Assembly: GCA_020051025.1 (NCBI GenBank)
Contig: JAGVJS010000227.1
Coordinates: 1-16,893, forward strand
Reading direction: 5' to 3'
Source: Sphingobium sp.
GTDB taxonomy: Bacteria > Pseudomonadota > Alphaproteobacteria > Sphingomonadales > Sphingomonadaceae
Length of the DNA: 16,893 nt
Shown here: positions 1-7,990 of the stretch, piece by piece
Numbering within the stretch: position 1 is the first letter of the stretch
Layout: each line of letters starts with the position of its first letter
Translations under genes and position numbers: made by a program
The notes under the pieces: model-generated
What the model was told of the DNA's origin: nothing
Seen by the model: only the letters and a program-made list of their open reading frames with translations
The model's database searches: none

Positions 1-391
1 CGCCGCCGCGCTCCAGCCGGCTACGCGCGATATCGGCCGACCGAAGCGGGTGCAACCGCGTCGTGAGCATCAAAGTTGGCGTCAGCGCGATGCGCAATGC
101 GCCGATCCGATCGGTATCGGCGACGTCAAAGTCGCGTTCGAAATCATGCAGGACGCAGCCGACATTGTCCCCGTCCACCAGCGCGCGCTGGTGCGTATCG
201 GGGGCCAGCAGCAGATCACGTATCTGCGGCGACAGTTGATCGGAGGCGGCGATCCATTGCCGCGTGCCATGGTCGGCCAGGTTCAGATGGAGCCAGCGAA
301 AGCTGCCGCCCACTTCTGAGTCGCAGCGGGCGACAGGGCTGATACCCCCGTCACCTGCAAAATCCAGACCCCAGATGAGACCAGGCCCCAT
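1..391 (-). CDS. zntB: CorA/ZntB-family divalent metal ion transporter, N-terminal part (cut by window edge)
   Basis: Translating the minus strand from the ATG at 391 gives 130 residues without a stop before the window edge. The product begins MGPGLIWGLDFAGDGG and contains FRWLHLNLADHG (about residues 31-42), which matches the N-terminal cytoplasmic domain of CorA-like ZntB proteins. In this family the cytoplasmic funnel feeds a pentameric channel whose two membrane helices and GxN motif lie at the C-terminus, outside this window. ZntB moves zinc; the direction (efflux or proton-driven uptake) has been debated. No other ATG, GTG or TTG lies in frame between this ATG and the upstream stop at 455-457. 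The ribosome site is weak (CAGGGC). The gene sits 63 nt downstream of the PitA-like gene on the same strand and is probably co-transcribed. Family assignment is fairly secure; ZntB versus another CorA homologue is less so. Confidence 0.75.
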   Translation of the reverse strand, partial: MGPGLIWGLDFAGDGGISPVARCDSEVGGSFRWLHLNLADHGTRQWIAASDQLSPQIRDLLLAPDTHQRALVDGDNVGCVLHDFERDFDVADTDRIGALRIALTPTLMLTTRLHPLRSADIARSRLERGG

Positions 392-406
392 GCCCTGTAC
401 GGGTAT

Positions 407-428
407 GGGAACCTGGAAGAAGGTTTCC
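407..428 (-). other. Small stem-loop between the phosphate transporter and the zntB-like gene
   Basis: GGGAACCT (407-414) and AGGTTTCC (421-428) are complementary apart from one mismatch, with a 6-nt loop. No U-tract follows on the minus-strand transcript, so this is not a convincing intrinsic terminator. It may be a leader structure in front of the zntB-like gene or chance. Confidence 0.25.
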
Positions 429-454
429 TGTCGGGAGGTCGTATGCCGCTCCCG

Positions 455-2059
455 TCAGAAGATCTGGGCGAAGATCATGTAGAGGCCACCTGCAAGCGCG
501 ATCGACACCGGCAGGGTCAAGACCCAGGCCATCAGCAGGTTGCGGATCGTACTCATTTGCAGGCCCGATTTGTTGGCCGCCATTGTCCCCGCCACGCCGG
601 ACGAAAGGACATGGGTTGTCGATACCGGCAGACCGAGATGGTCCGCGCCGAAGATGGTGCCCATGGCGACCAGTTCGGCCGAGGCGCCCTGCGCATAGGT
701 CAGATGCGACTTGCCGATCTTTTCCCCCACGGTGACGACAATCCGCTTCCAGCCGACCATGGTGCCGAGGCCGAGGGCAAAGGCGACAGCGACCTTCACC
801 CAGGTCGGGATGAACCGGGTGCCGGCATCCAGCGACTTCTTGTAAGCCGCCAGCGTTTCGTTGCTGGCGGCGGACAGATGCGCTTCCTTGTCCTTACCGA
901 GGCGCTTGATCGCTTCCGATGCGAGATACATGTCGTTGCGGATATTGCTGACGGCAGCAGCAGGTACCTGTGCCAGCGAGCCATATGCGCCGACCTGGCG
1001 ATCGACGTCCCGGATCACCGCGGCGAGGCCGGGAATCGTTGCGTCCGACAACCTCTTGTCGGCGATATAGGTGGTGACGGCTTTGCGCGCAGCAACGACA
1101 TCGGTGCCAGCAGTCGGCGCGGCGCCCAGCACATTGGCGGCAGCAACGCTGTTCTGGTGAAATTCGACCGTATAGCGTTCCGGCACGGCGCGGTTGAGCG
1201 CATAGGCGGTGGGGACTGTACCGATCAGGATCAGCATGATGAGGCCCATGCCCTTCTGACCATCATTGGAGCCGTGAGCGAAGCTGACGCCGGTGCAGGT
1301 GAAGATCAGTAGCGATCGAATCCAGAGCGGCGGCGGTACGCCATCCTTGGGTTCCTGATACAGTTCTTCCTTGCGGATCAAAACCTTCATCGCGATGAAC
1401 AGCAGCGCAGCGACGCCAAAACCGATCAGCGGCGAGACGAGCAGCGCCTGACCGATTTCGGTGGCCTTGCTCCAGTCGACGCCGGCCGTGCCGCTCTTGC
1501 CGTGCATCATCGCATTGGCGACGCCGACGCCGATGATCGAGCCGATCAGCGTGTGCGAGGAGGAAGAGGGAATGCCCAGCCACCAGGTGGCGAGGTTCCA
1601 CAGGATCGCCGCGATCAGCAGGGCGAACACCATGGCGAAGCCGGCGTTGGAGCCGACTTGCAGGATCAGTTCGACAGGCAGCAGCGACACGATGCCGAAA
1701 GCAACCGCGCCGGTCGACAGCAACACGCCCAGAAAGTTGAAGAAGCCGGACCAGACCACCGCGACATTGGCGGGCATGGCATTGGTATAGATCACCGTCG
1801 CGACAGCATTGGCAGTGTCGTGAAAGCCGTTCACGAACTCGAAGCCCAGCGCGATCAGCAGCGCGATGAACAGCAGGATGAAGGGCAGATAGGTGGTCGC
1901 CTGCACCCCGGCCGAGCTTGCGTCGGCGTAGATGCTGTAGGCGACATAGATGAGCGCGGTCAAAATGGCGGCGCCGAAGCCGATGGTGCCGACCAGCCCC
2001 AATCCTTTGTCGAGATCGGGTCGGCCGGGGCTGCCGTCCATGGCTATCGTCGCGTTCAT
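455..2059 (-). CDS. pitA: PitA-like low-affinity inorganic phosphate transporter (PiT family)
   Basis: A 534-residue integral membrane protein of the PiT/PHO4 family, which takes up phosphate (in E. coli PitA as a neutral metal-phosphate complex) using the proton gradient at the inner membrane. Both internally repeated signatures are visible: NGFHDTANA (residues 77-85) with GIPSSSSHTLIG (162-173) in the first half, and HGSNDGQKGMG (262-272) with GLPVSTTHVLSSG (476-488) in the second half. A hydrophilic insert of about 130 residues (roughly 284-415) separates membrane segments, which fits long PitA-type members. I chose ATG 2059 over the frame opening at 2113 because AGGGAG sits 9 nt upstream and the residues encoded before it (RPSKNLFTISPNRE) look non-coding. 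The zntB-like gene follows, so the pair may be linked through divalent metals. No clear Pho box was seen upstream. Confidence 0.93.
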   Translation of the reverse strand: MNATIAMDGSPGRPDLDKGLGLVGTIGFGAAILTALIYVAYSIYADASSAGVQATTYLPFILLFIALLIALGFEFVNGFHDTANAVATVIYTNAMPANVAVVWSGFFNFLGVLLSTGAVAFGIVSLLPVELILQVGSNAGFAMVFALLIAAILWNLATWWLGIPSSSSHTLIGSIIGVGVANAMMHGKSGTAGVDWSKATEIGQALLVSPLIGFGVAALLFIAMKVLIRKEELYQEPKDGVPPPLWIRSLLIFTCTGVSFAHGSNDGQKGMGLIMLILIGTVPTAYALNRAVPERYTVEFHQNSVAAANVLGAAPTAGTDVVAARKAVTTYIADKRLSDATIPGLAAVIRDVDRQVGAYGSLAQVPAAAVSNIRNDMYLASEAIKRLGKDKEAHLSAASNETLAAYKKSLDAGTRFIPTWVKVAVAFALGLGTMVGWKRIVVTVGEKIGKSHLTYAQGASAELVAMGTIFGADHLGLPVSTTHVLSSGVAGTMAANKSGLQMSTIRNLLMAWVLTLPVSIALAGGLYMIFAQIF

Positions 2060-2195
2060 CCGAATCGTCTCCCTGTTCGGGCTAATTGTGAATAAATTCT
2101 TGCTAGGCCGCATCAGTGACAGCTTGGTTGCAATGCACGATCGGATAGGAACGTTTGTCGAACGGACACAAGATGCAAGCTGCCGGACTGCCGGA

Positions 2196-2690
2196 TCAGA
2201 AGACGATCGTCACAAGGATGGTGTCGGCATAGCTGCCGGGCGGGACATTCTGCCCCGCAGGCACCCGGCCATAGACGGTGGTGGTTTGGTCGACACCCAA
2301 CAAGGCAGTGAAATTGTTCGTTACGGACAGCGATCCGCCAGTGCCATCGCCCCATATCTGGTTGCGCGCGTTGCTGGTGTAGAGATTGTAGCGCAACGTC
2401 GATCCTCCACTGGTCAAACTGCGCTGGGCATAAGTGGCGGATGATCCCCGACTCAACTGAATCGTGTAGCTGCCGGCCAGGGCGAGGACGAGGCTGCATC
2501 GGACCCGCACCGTGCCCGAACTGTCATTGTCCATGATGGAGACCGGATTATAGTTGCCGAAATCGACGCCGGTGGCGGAAACGGTGCAGGTACATAGCGC
2601 CAATATATCGCAGGCGGCCTCAGCCGGCGCGGGCATGGCGAGGGCCGCAAGCGGCACAGCGGTCACACCGAGATAGAAGCGGATGCCCAT
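2196..2690 (-). CDS. Spore coat U domain protein, terminal pilin or tip subunit of the chaperone-usher pilus
   Basis: A 164-residue secreted protein with a signal peptide (residues 1 to about 25, ending APAEA) followed by one spore coat protein U (SCPU) domain. FGNYNP (44-49), TTTVYGRVPAGQNVPPGSY near the C-terminus, and a final TILVTIVF strand are typical of Csu-type subunits. C35 and C65 are 30 residues apart, exactly the spacing of C42 and C72 in the major pilin at 5756-6253. Two extra cysteines (C27, C33) just after the signal peptide could form a second disulfide. As last gene of the operon it occupies the slot of the CsuE tip adhesin, but CsuE has two domains and about twice this length. 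ATG 2690 was chosen because AGGAGG lies just upstream, overlapping the usher stop codon. A minor pilin is the alternative to a tip. Confidence 0.88.
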   Translation of the reverse strand: MGIRFYLGVTAVPLAALAMPAPAEAACDILALCTCTVSATGVDFGNYNPVSIMDNDSSGTVRVRCSLVLALAGSYTIQLSRGSSATYAQRSLTSGGSTLRYNLYTSNARNQIWGDGTGGSLSVTNNFTALLGVDQTTTVYGRVPAGQNVPPGSYADTILVTIVF

Positions 2691-2701
2691 CCTGTCCCTC
2701 C

Positions 2702-5008
2702 TTACCGCACGCATGGCAGCGGACCTATCGTGGGTAGCACCTGATCGGGCAGGGCGTCGAGCCTGACATGACAGGGGCCGGTGGCCGTATCCACGGTCAG
2801 GACCATGCCGACATGCAGATTCTGAAGGAAGACCTCTCCTTCATTACCGACGAAGGATGTTTCCGTGCCAGCAGATACGCTGCTCCCGGCCTCTGCCGGC
2901 TTGCCGTCCGGCATCGTCACGATGATCGTGCCGGGCCGCTCCCTGATCGCCACGAAATGCGCGCTGACGGCGCCGCGATAGCGCGGCACCACCAGCAACT
3001 GATCCTCCGGCATACGGATGTCGATCGGTATGTCGGCAGCGGAAATGCTGAGCCGGTTGACCTCATATGGGCGCAGATCGGGAATGATCGCCGTGCCGCG
3101 CGCATTAGTGCGACCGACAAGGCGGTTTTCCTGATAGACGCGCACGTCCGGCTGGTCGGGAACCCGCACGACCGCGAAGCCGCTCTCCATCTGGCGTGTC
3201 GGAAAAATCGCCCCGTCGGCGATCAGCACACCGCCCCGCCCGGTGAAGCGCATACCGGCCTGTCCGCCTGCATGATCGATCTGGGCCGTCATTTCCCCGA
3301 CATCGCCGCGCCACTGCGCCTCCGCCTGTTGCCGCCCGTTATTGCCGGTGGAATTAGCCAGGCGATAGCCCCAGCCGCCGCTGACCGGCGGCGTACTGCG
3401 CACTTCCGCACGCGTGCCGTCCGTCCCGGCCTGAAGATAGGCGCTGCTGCGGGGACCGAAGGGGACGGTCAGGTTGAAGCCCAGACTGGTGTCGCGACCC
3501 GTTTCCGAAAATCGGCTGTGGATCGCATAGATGCTGACAAAGGCCCGATCGCGCACAGACAGGCTGTAATTGCCCAACAGCACCTGCGCCCGCTGCCCGT
3601 CCGCATAGGTCAGGCTGGTATAGGAAAGGCCCGCCGTGCCCATGCGCCCAAAAGTCAGGCCGCCCGCCGCCTGTAACTGTTCGATGATGCGTTCGGATTC
3701 GCGATCGACGCCAATCTCCCGATAATCGCGGCTGGCCCGCTGATAACTGAGAGCGATGTTCCAGTTCGGCGCATTCCGGGCGAACGACGCGCGATAGAGA
3801 AGCCCCTGCCCTTCCTGCGCACTGGAGCCGGCGGCGGCCAGGCTGAATTCGCCCAGCGGCACCATCACCATGGTGATGCCCCCGCCGGCCATCTGCGTGT
3901 CGCCGCTCGCCTCTGCCCGCCCTTCGATCGTGACCCAGTCCGTCAGGCCGCGGCGATAGGTGCCGGCAACGAACGGATCGGCATAACGGAAACTGCGCAG
4001 GCCATAGTCGCGCCGCTCCGCCCCTGCCTCGACCGACCAGGCGGACAGTCCCGCACGCAGCAAACGGCTGCTGACATAATAAGAGGATTTGACCCGCCGC
4101 TCGATACCCAGCGGATCGCGGATCACCAGCGTCACCTCCCCCGCGCCGGTGACGAGCGGCACCTGGTTGATGGAGAACGGCCCCTGATCGACATCAGCCT
4201 GAAAACGTTGCGTGCCATTGACCAGCAATTCCACATTGGACGGCACCGCGGCGCTGCCGGCCAGCGACGGCGTCGGAAAAGTCAGGAGGCTGGGCTGAAG
4301 CGCAAATTCGGTGCCGATCCGCACCCCGCCGAAACGGACCTGACGCGACCAGTCACGGGCGTCGGTCACGCTGTCCCCGATCACCAGCCGCGTCAGGCCG
4401 ACCGGATCGTCACGCATATAATAGCTGTCGAGCCGTGTCGCCCGACCATAGACGGTGCCATTGCCCAGCAACATGCTGCTCGACACCACGCCCCAGTCGT
4501 CGGACATGCCCGCTTCGACAAAGGCGCCGACCCGTGCTTTGTCGGCATATTCGATGGAGAGATTATAGTTGAAGAAAGCCGCGAAGGCACTGTCTGTCGG
4601 CTGCGGCACGGCTTGCGCGGCCGATACCCGATTGGCAAGAAAGGCTGCGGGTGGGGCGATGAGCTTGAGTGCCTGCTGCAATTCGTCAAACGCCGCCGTC
4701 ACCCCGCCAATCGCAGCCAGCGGCACGAAGCGTTCGCCATCCAGCTGGACCGGATCGACCGAGGGGGGGCGGATGCGCCATGCAGCCAGGTCGTCAAGAC
4801 GAACCAGGAAACCATCGCCGCGTCGCGCGACCAGATAGGTGTCCGGCTGTGGCTGGCCGTTGATGCTGATCGACACGAGCAGCATGGCAGGAGCCGGGTC
4901 CGACGCGCCGGGCAGGCCGGCGGGTGCGGGCTCCTCGGACCGGGCGATGCCGCCGGCGCCAAGGATGCCGAGCAACAGCAGCGCCGTTCTAATGGTCCCC
5001 GTCGCCAT
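2702..5008 (-). CDS. Outer-membrane fimbrial usher (Csu/sigma type)
   Basis: A 768-residue usher, the outer-membrane pore that receives chaperone-subunit complexes and exports the growing pilus. A signal peptide covers about residues 1-24, an N-terminal periplasmic domain about 42-125, the barrel starts near 140, and the plug lies about 255-305 (PSNVELLVNGTQRF, GPFSINQVPLVTGAGEVTL, RDPLGIE). The C-terminal PapC-type domain carries GNEGEVFLQNL and ends with a cysteine pair around TGPCHVRL and LPCVR. It is somewhat shorter than the roughly 800-850 residues of classical FimD/PapC ushers, as expected of Csu-type systems. Its ATG lies inside the chaperone gene (20-nt overlap), so translation is probably coupled. 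The downstream subunit begins 11 nt beyond its stop. The assignment is secure; the substrate surface is unknown. Confidence 0.93.
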   Translation of the reverse strand: MATGTIRTALLLLGILGAGGIARSEEPAPAGLPGASDPAPAMLLVSISINGQPQPDTYLVARRGDGFLVRLDDLAAWRIRPPSVDPVQLDGERFVPLAAIGGVTAAFDELQQALKLIAPPAAFLANRVSAAQAVPQPTDSAFAAFFNYNLSIEYADKARVGAFVEAGMSDDWGVVSSSMLLGNGTVYGRATRLDSYYMRDDPVGLTRLVIGDSVTDARDWSRQVRFGGVRIGTEFALQPSLLTFPTPSLAGSAAVPSNVELLVNGTQRFQADVDQGPFSINQVPLVTGAGEVTLVIRDPLGIERRVKSSYYVSSRLLRAGLSAWSVEAGAERRDYGLRSFRYADPFVAGTYRRGLTDWVTIEGRAEASGDTQMAGGGITMVMVPLGEFSLAAAGSSAQEGQGLLYRASFARNAPNWNIALSYQRASRDYREIGVDRESERIIEQLQAAGGLTFGRMGTAGLSYTSLTYADGQRAQVLLGNYSLSVRDRAFVSIYAIHSRFSETGRDTSLGFNLTVPFGPRSSAYLQAGTDGTRAEVRSTPPVSGGWGYRLANSTGNNGRQQAEAQWRGDVGEMTAQIDHAGGQAGMRFTGRGGVLIADGAIFPTRQMESGFAVVRVPDQPDVRVYQENRLVGRTNARGTAIIPDLRPYEVNRLSISAADIPIDIRMPEDQLLVVPRYRGAVSAHFVAIRERPGTIIVTMPDGKPAEAGSSVSAGTETSFVGNEGEVFLQNLHVGMVLTVDTATGPCHVRLDALPDQVLPTIGPLPCVR

Positions 5009-5732
5009 GGGATCCCGTCTGGCTGACGAGATTGACGGAAAGCCGCTGCGTATCGCTGGTCGCGTCCAGCACCAGCTTTTCTCCAGCCCGTATCGGGCCG
5101 GGTGTGTCCAGCAGGAAGCTGCGGGTGGCGCCGGGCAGAATATAGATGGATTCCTGTCGCGTGCTCAGGACCGATCCGTCCGCGCGCTTGATATCGATCC
5201 GGTTGAGATGGCTGTGCGCGCTCCCGATATTGCGCACGGTCACGCTGACCTGCCTGTCGCCTGCTCCCGAAAGCTGCCAGTCGAGCGTAGGCTGCGCCCC
5301 GGCTACGGGCACGAAAATGGGGATGCTGACGCGCAGCAGGGTACGGACTTCGCCGGGCGCCAGCGGGCGCTCGGTCGGGATTTCCTCCAGGAAGATGCGA
5401 TAGCTTTTCTCGGTCGTTCCAGCCGTGGTGCGCAAACCGAAACGGGCGATCTGCTGCGCACCGGCCGCCACCTCGAACATCGGCGGATTGGCCAGGATAT
5501 CGCGCGTATCCTCGAACCGGTCCTGCCCATCATCCTGCCGCCAGGCGACGACGCGAACCTGCATTCGGGCCAGCGTATCGCTGCTATTCTCGATTGTCAT
5601 CGTCTGAACGGGCGTCTTGCCGTCCAGCTGGATCAGCACCGGATAGATTTTCAGCGTCGTGGCACCGGCCGCCGCCGGCACCATCATGGCCATCAGCGCT
5701 GTGATCGCGCTACGCAGGAGAGGATGCCGCAT
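4989..5732 (-). CDS. Periplasmic pilus assembly chaperone (PapD/CsuC-like)
   Basis: A 247-residue PapD-like chaperone that donates a beta strand to nascent pilins in the periplasm and hands them to the usher. The signal peptide covers residues 1-24 (PAAAGATT), followed by two immunoglobulin-like domains. TMTIENSSDTLARMQVRVVAW (residues 45-65) is the first-domain core, and the family hallmark KSYRIFLEEIP (109-119) is intact. The second domain contains LDWQLSG and the later edge strand SIYILPGATRSFLL. The ATG has AAGG five nt upstream. It starts 23 nt after the pilin stop and overlaps the usher start by 20 nt, so these genes form one transcription unit. Confidence 0.92.
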   Translation of the reverse strand: MRHPLLRSAITALMAMMVPAAAGATTLKIYPVLIQLDGKTPVQTMTIENSSDTLARMQVRVVAWRQDDGQDRFEDTRDILANPPMFEVAAGAQQIARFGLRTTAGTTEKSYRIFLEEIPTERPLAPGEVRTLLRVSIPIFVPVAGAQPTLDWQLSGAGDRQVSVTVRNIGSAHSHLNRIDIKRADGSVLSTRQESIYILPGATRSFLLDTPGPIRAGEKLVLDATSDTQRLSVNLVSQTGSHGDGDH

Positions 5733-5755
5733 CCCAACCTTCGCAGATTGTCGCG

Positions 5756-6253
5756 TCAGTAGACGACGTTGACGGTGATCGTGTCGCTATAGGCGCCGAT
5801 CGGCACATTCTGGCCCGCCGCGATGCGGCCGTAGACCGTCAGGCTGGTCGCTCCTACCGGCGCCGTCGCAGCGACCGTATCCGTGCCGGCGGTATTGCCC
5901 CAGTTGGTCGTACGGCCGGTTTCCTGATATAGTGCGTAATTCAACAGATTGGCACCATTCGACATCTTGCGCGTGGTGACGGTTGCGCCGGAAGCCGTGC
6001 CCTGAGTCAGGCCCACCGTATAGGCCGTGCCCACCGTGCACAATACCGACAAGGTCGAGGTCGCATCGGTCGGTGCCGAGGCGGTCGGATCGTAATTGCC
6101 GAACGCGAGCGGCGTTGCCGACACGATGCATGCCTTGATGACTGTTGCGGTCACTGGGAAGGTTGTGGTCGCGGTAGCGGCCTGGGCATTGCTACCGCTC
6201 GCGATCATCAACGGAACGGCAAAAAGCGCCGCAACTAGTCGGTAACGGGCCAT
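5756..6253 (-). CDS. Major pilin, spore coat U domain protein (CsuA/B-like)
   Basis: A 165-residue secreted pilin. The signal peptide covers about residues 1-25 (cut near NAQA/ATAT), then comes a strand TTFPVTATVIKAC, the SCPU motif FGNYDP (51-56), and the C-terminal block TSLTVYGRIAAGQNVPIGAY followed by TITVNVVY. C42 and C72 should form the usual single disulfide. I chose the ATG at 6253 because GGAG lies 6 nt upstream; the adjacent ATG at 6256 is only 3 nt from GGAG and the one at 6274 has no ribosome site. First gene of the pilus operon, preceded by AT-rich DNA that probably holds the promoter. A long 5' leader is possible. Family assignment is firm; major-subunit status is inferred from its first position. 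Confidence 0.9.
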   Translation of the reverse strand: MARYRLVAALFAVPLMIASGSNAQAATATTTFPVTATVIKACIVSATPLAFGNYDPTASAPTDATSTLSVLCTVGTAYTVGLTQGTASGATVTTRKMSNGANLLNYALYQETGRTTNWGNTAGTDTVAATAPVGATSLTVYGRIAAGQNVPIGAYSDTITVNVVY

Positions 6254-6370
6254 CATACTCTCCGAACTCAGCATGTCTTGCTGCGGAAAGTATCGCCTCA
6301 GAGAGTTAATGGAATCTTACTTTGCGTTTTAGACTTTCGTCGAATCGACCATAATGGATATAAATGCAAA

Positions 6371-6398
6371 ATGATATGAGTCCATAATCGCACAACAA
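6371..6398 (-). promoter_or_regulatory. Candidate sigma-70-like promoter for the pilus operon
   Basis: On the minus strand TTGTTG (6398-6393) and TATCAT (6376-6371, five of six to TATAAT) are separated by 16 bp in the AT-rich stretch between the small secreted gene and the pilin. Transcription would begin near 6364, leaving a leader of about 110 nt before the pilin ATG. The -35 match is poor, so this is tentative. Confidence 0.3.
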
Positions 6399-6420
6399 TT
6401 TGTTTGCTTAAAACTCATAT
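6374..6420. repeat. Inverted repeat ATATGAGT / ACTCATAT around the candidate pilus promoter
   Basis: Perfect 8-bp inverted arms at 6374-6381 (ATATGAGT) and 6413-6420 (ACTCATAT) are separated by 31 bp. The right arm overlaps the last codons of the small secreted gene and the left arm overlaps the candidate -10 box. Spacing is too wide for a terminator hairpin but suits paired regulator half-sites. Chance occurrence in AT-rich DNA cannot be excluded. Confidence 0.35.
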
Positions 6421-6680
6421 TCAATAAATACGCCGCCATTTGTAGAATTTAAGATATTCGCACCTGCATCGCCAACAACATCATGCACGGCGTTATCAAA
6501 ATTCGTCTTGCGAACAGTCTTATGGCAAATATTTTTATTGTCACGATCGGAAATAAGGCAAGGCTTTACAACTACAGCACCTACCGTCATGGCCGATTTT
6601 GCAGGTATTTCCGCCGATGCCTGAGCCGTCGTCAAAGCGAACGGCAGACCGCAAATCGCCAACATGACGCGATGAAACAA
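6408..6680 (-). CDS. Small secreted two-cysteine protein next to the pilus operon, function unknown
   Basis: A 90-residue frame from a TTG at 6680 (GGGGG seven nt upstream), or 85 residues from ATG 6665, which lacks a ribosome site. The TTG start restores a positively charged N-region to a convincing signal peptide, MFHRVMLAICGLPFALTTAQASA. The mature part starts with SAMTVGAVVVKPC (C41), has a second cysteine in NKNIC (C52), and ends GGVFIEYEF. The first strand resembles the pilin's TATVIKAC region and the aromatic end resembles a pilin's last strand, but there is no FGNY motif and the middle is far too short for an SCPU domain. It lies 154 nt before the pilin on the same strand. Its 3' half is clearly more AT-rich than its neighbours, a hint of transfer or weak selection. 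It could be a minor pilus component, a degenerate pilin, or spurious. Confidence 0.5.
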   Translation of the reverse strand: MFHRVMLAICGLPFALTTAQASAEIPAKSAMTVGAVVVKPCLISDRDNKNICHKTVRKTNFDNAVHDVVGDAGANILNSTNGGVFIEYEF

Positions 6681-6927
6681 TGTGATACCCCCGCTTCGGC
6701 AACGCCCATCTGCGTCCGACGAATGCAGCCCCCTGACTCGCCGATACAATCAACCCAATTCTATCGCACTGCGACGTCGGTGGGAAGTTGGATAATTGCC
6801 CCTATGCTGGGACATGTGCCGCTTCAACAACATCCCAAAGCGGAAACGGTCCAATTCCAAACCCGCAATTGTGCAAAATATGATGAATGGCCATTTGCTG
6901 CCCACATAGAAAGTGGGAAGGCCTGTA

Positions 6928-7944
6928 ATGAAGAAGATCGGTTTCCTGTCCTTCGGTCATTGGTCCGAAGCCCCCTACTCCGCCACCCGATCGGCCCGCG
7001 ACGTCCTGCTTCAGTCCATCGACCTGGCGGTCGCCGCTGAACAACTGGGCGTGGACGGGGCCTATTTCCGCGTTCATCATTTCGCGCGCCAGCTCGCATC
7101 CCCCTTTCCGCTATTGGCCGCAGTCGGTGCAAAGACGAGCCGGATCGAGATCGGCACTGGCGTGATCGACATGCGGTATGAAAATCCGCTTTACATGATC
7201 GAGAATGCAGGAGCCGCAGACCTGATCAGCGGCGGTCGGCTGCAACTGGGGATCAGTCGCGGATCGCCCGAGCAGGTGATCGACGGCTGGCGTCATTTCG
7301 GCTATGCGCCACCAGAAGGGCAGAGCGATGCCGATATGGGCAGGCACCATGCCGAACTTTTCCTGAAGCTGCTCGATGGCGAGGGCTTCGCCAAGCCCAA
7401 TCCCAGTCCAATGTTTCCAAACCCGCCCGGATTGTTACGCCTGGAACCGCATGCGCAGGGATTGCGCGAACGCATCTGGTGGGGGTCGGCATCGAATGCG
7501 ACCGCCATATGGGCGGCTGAGCAGGGCATGAATCTGCAAAGCTCCACCTTGAAGGCGGATGAAACGGGCGAGCCTTTCCATATTCAGCAGGCCAGGCAGA
7601 TCAGAGCCTATAGAGACGCGTGGCAGAGCGCAGGTCATGCGCACAAGCCGCGCGTATCCGTTTCCCGCTCCATATTCGCGCTGATGAACCAGGAGGATCA
7701 TGACTATTTCGGGCGCGGCGACAGCGCCGACCATGTCGGCATCATCGACAATATGCGCGCGGTATTCGGACGCTCCTATGCAGCCGAACCCGATGTCCTG
7801 ATCGAGCAACTGAAGGCCGACGAAGCCATCGCAGAGGCCGACACGTTATTGTTAACCGTACCGAACCAGCTTGGCGTCACATATACTATCCATGTACTGG
7901 AATCGATATTGACGCACATTGCTCCGGCAATGGGATGGCGATAG
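6928..7944 (+). CDS. LLM-class flavin-dependent oxidoreductase (luciferase-like monooxygenase fold)
   Basis: A 338-residue cytoplasmic TIM-barrel protein of the bacterial luciferase-like family, which uses reduced FMN supplied by a partner reductase to oxidise small organic substrates. Family features: MKKIGFLSFGHW at the start, LAVAAEQLGVDGAYFRVHHF (about 33-52), RIEIGTGVIDMRYENP (72-87), and GGRLQLGISRGSPEQVIDGW (102-121). I chose ATG 6928 because GGAAGG lies 6 nt upstream; an in-frame GTG at 6913 falls in front of that ribosome site. A 247-bp divergent gap separates it from the small secreted gene; no convincing promoter was identified in that gap. It converges with the REC-GGDEF gene, with 46 nt between stops. 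No reductase partner is adjacent and the substrate cannot be read from the sequence. Confidence 0.9.
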   Translation: MKKIGFLSFGHWSEAPYSATRSARDVLLQSIDLAVAAEQLGVDGAYFRVHHFARQLASPFPLLAAVGAKTSRIEIGTGVIDMRYENPLYMIENAGAADLISGGRLQLGISRGSPEQVIDGWRHFGYAPPEGQSDADMGRHHAELFLKLLDGEGFAKPNPSPMFPNPPGLLRLEPHAQGLRERIWWGSASNATAIWAAEQGMNLQSSTLKADETGEPFHIQQARQIRAYRDAWQSAGHAHKPRVSVSRSIFALMNQEDHDYFGRGDSADHVGIIDNMRAVFGRSYAAEPDVLIEQLKADEAIAEADTLLLTVPNQLGVTYTIHVLESILTHIAPAMGWR

Positions 7945-7990
7945 GTAATTACGGGGCAAGAACGATCGATGCCGGCATCTTCCTGCGGGC

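Noticed and set aside
443..1312. Plus-strand open frame of 289 codons
   Set aside because: It is antisense to the well-supported phosphate transporter; the product is rich in R, H, G, D and Q with no hydrophobic core or motif, as expected from the opposite strand of GC-rich coding DNA.
2086..2130. Possible Pho box upstream of the phosphate transporter (CTGTCAC near 2114-2120 on the minus strand)
   Set aside because: Only one half-site resembles CTGTCAT; no second copy at the required 11-bp spacing.
2768..3676. Plus-strand open frame of 302 codons
   Set aside because: Antisense to the usher gene, no ribosome site and low-complexity composition.
6483..7040. Plus-strand frame of 185 codons running into the LLM gene
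   Set aside because: It overlaps the small secreted gene antisense and the LLM start in another frame; no motif or ribosome site.
7968..7979. Perfect 12-bp palindrome GATGCCGGCATC between the convergent LLM and REC-GGDEF genes
   Set aside because: It has no loop and no T-tract on either strand, so it is not a believable terminator; it may be chance in GC-rich DNA.
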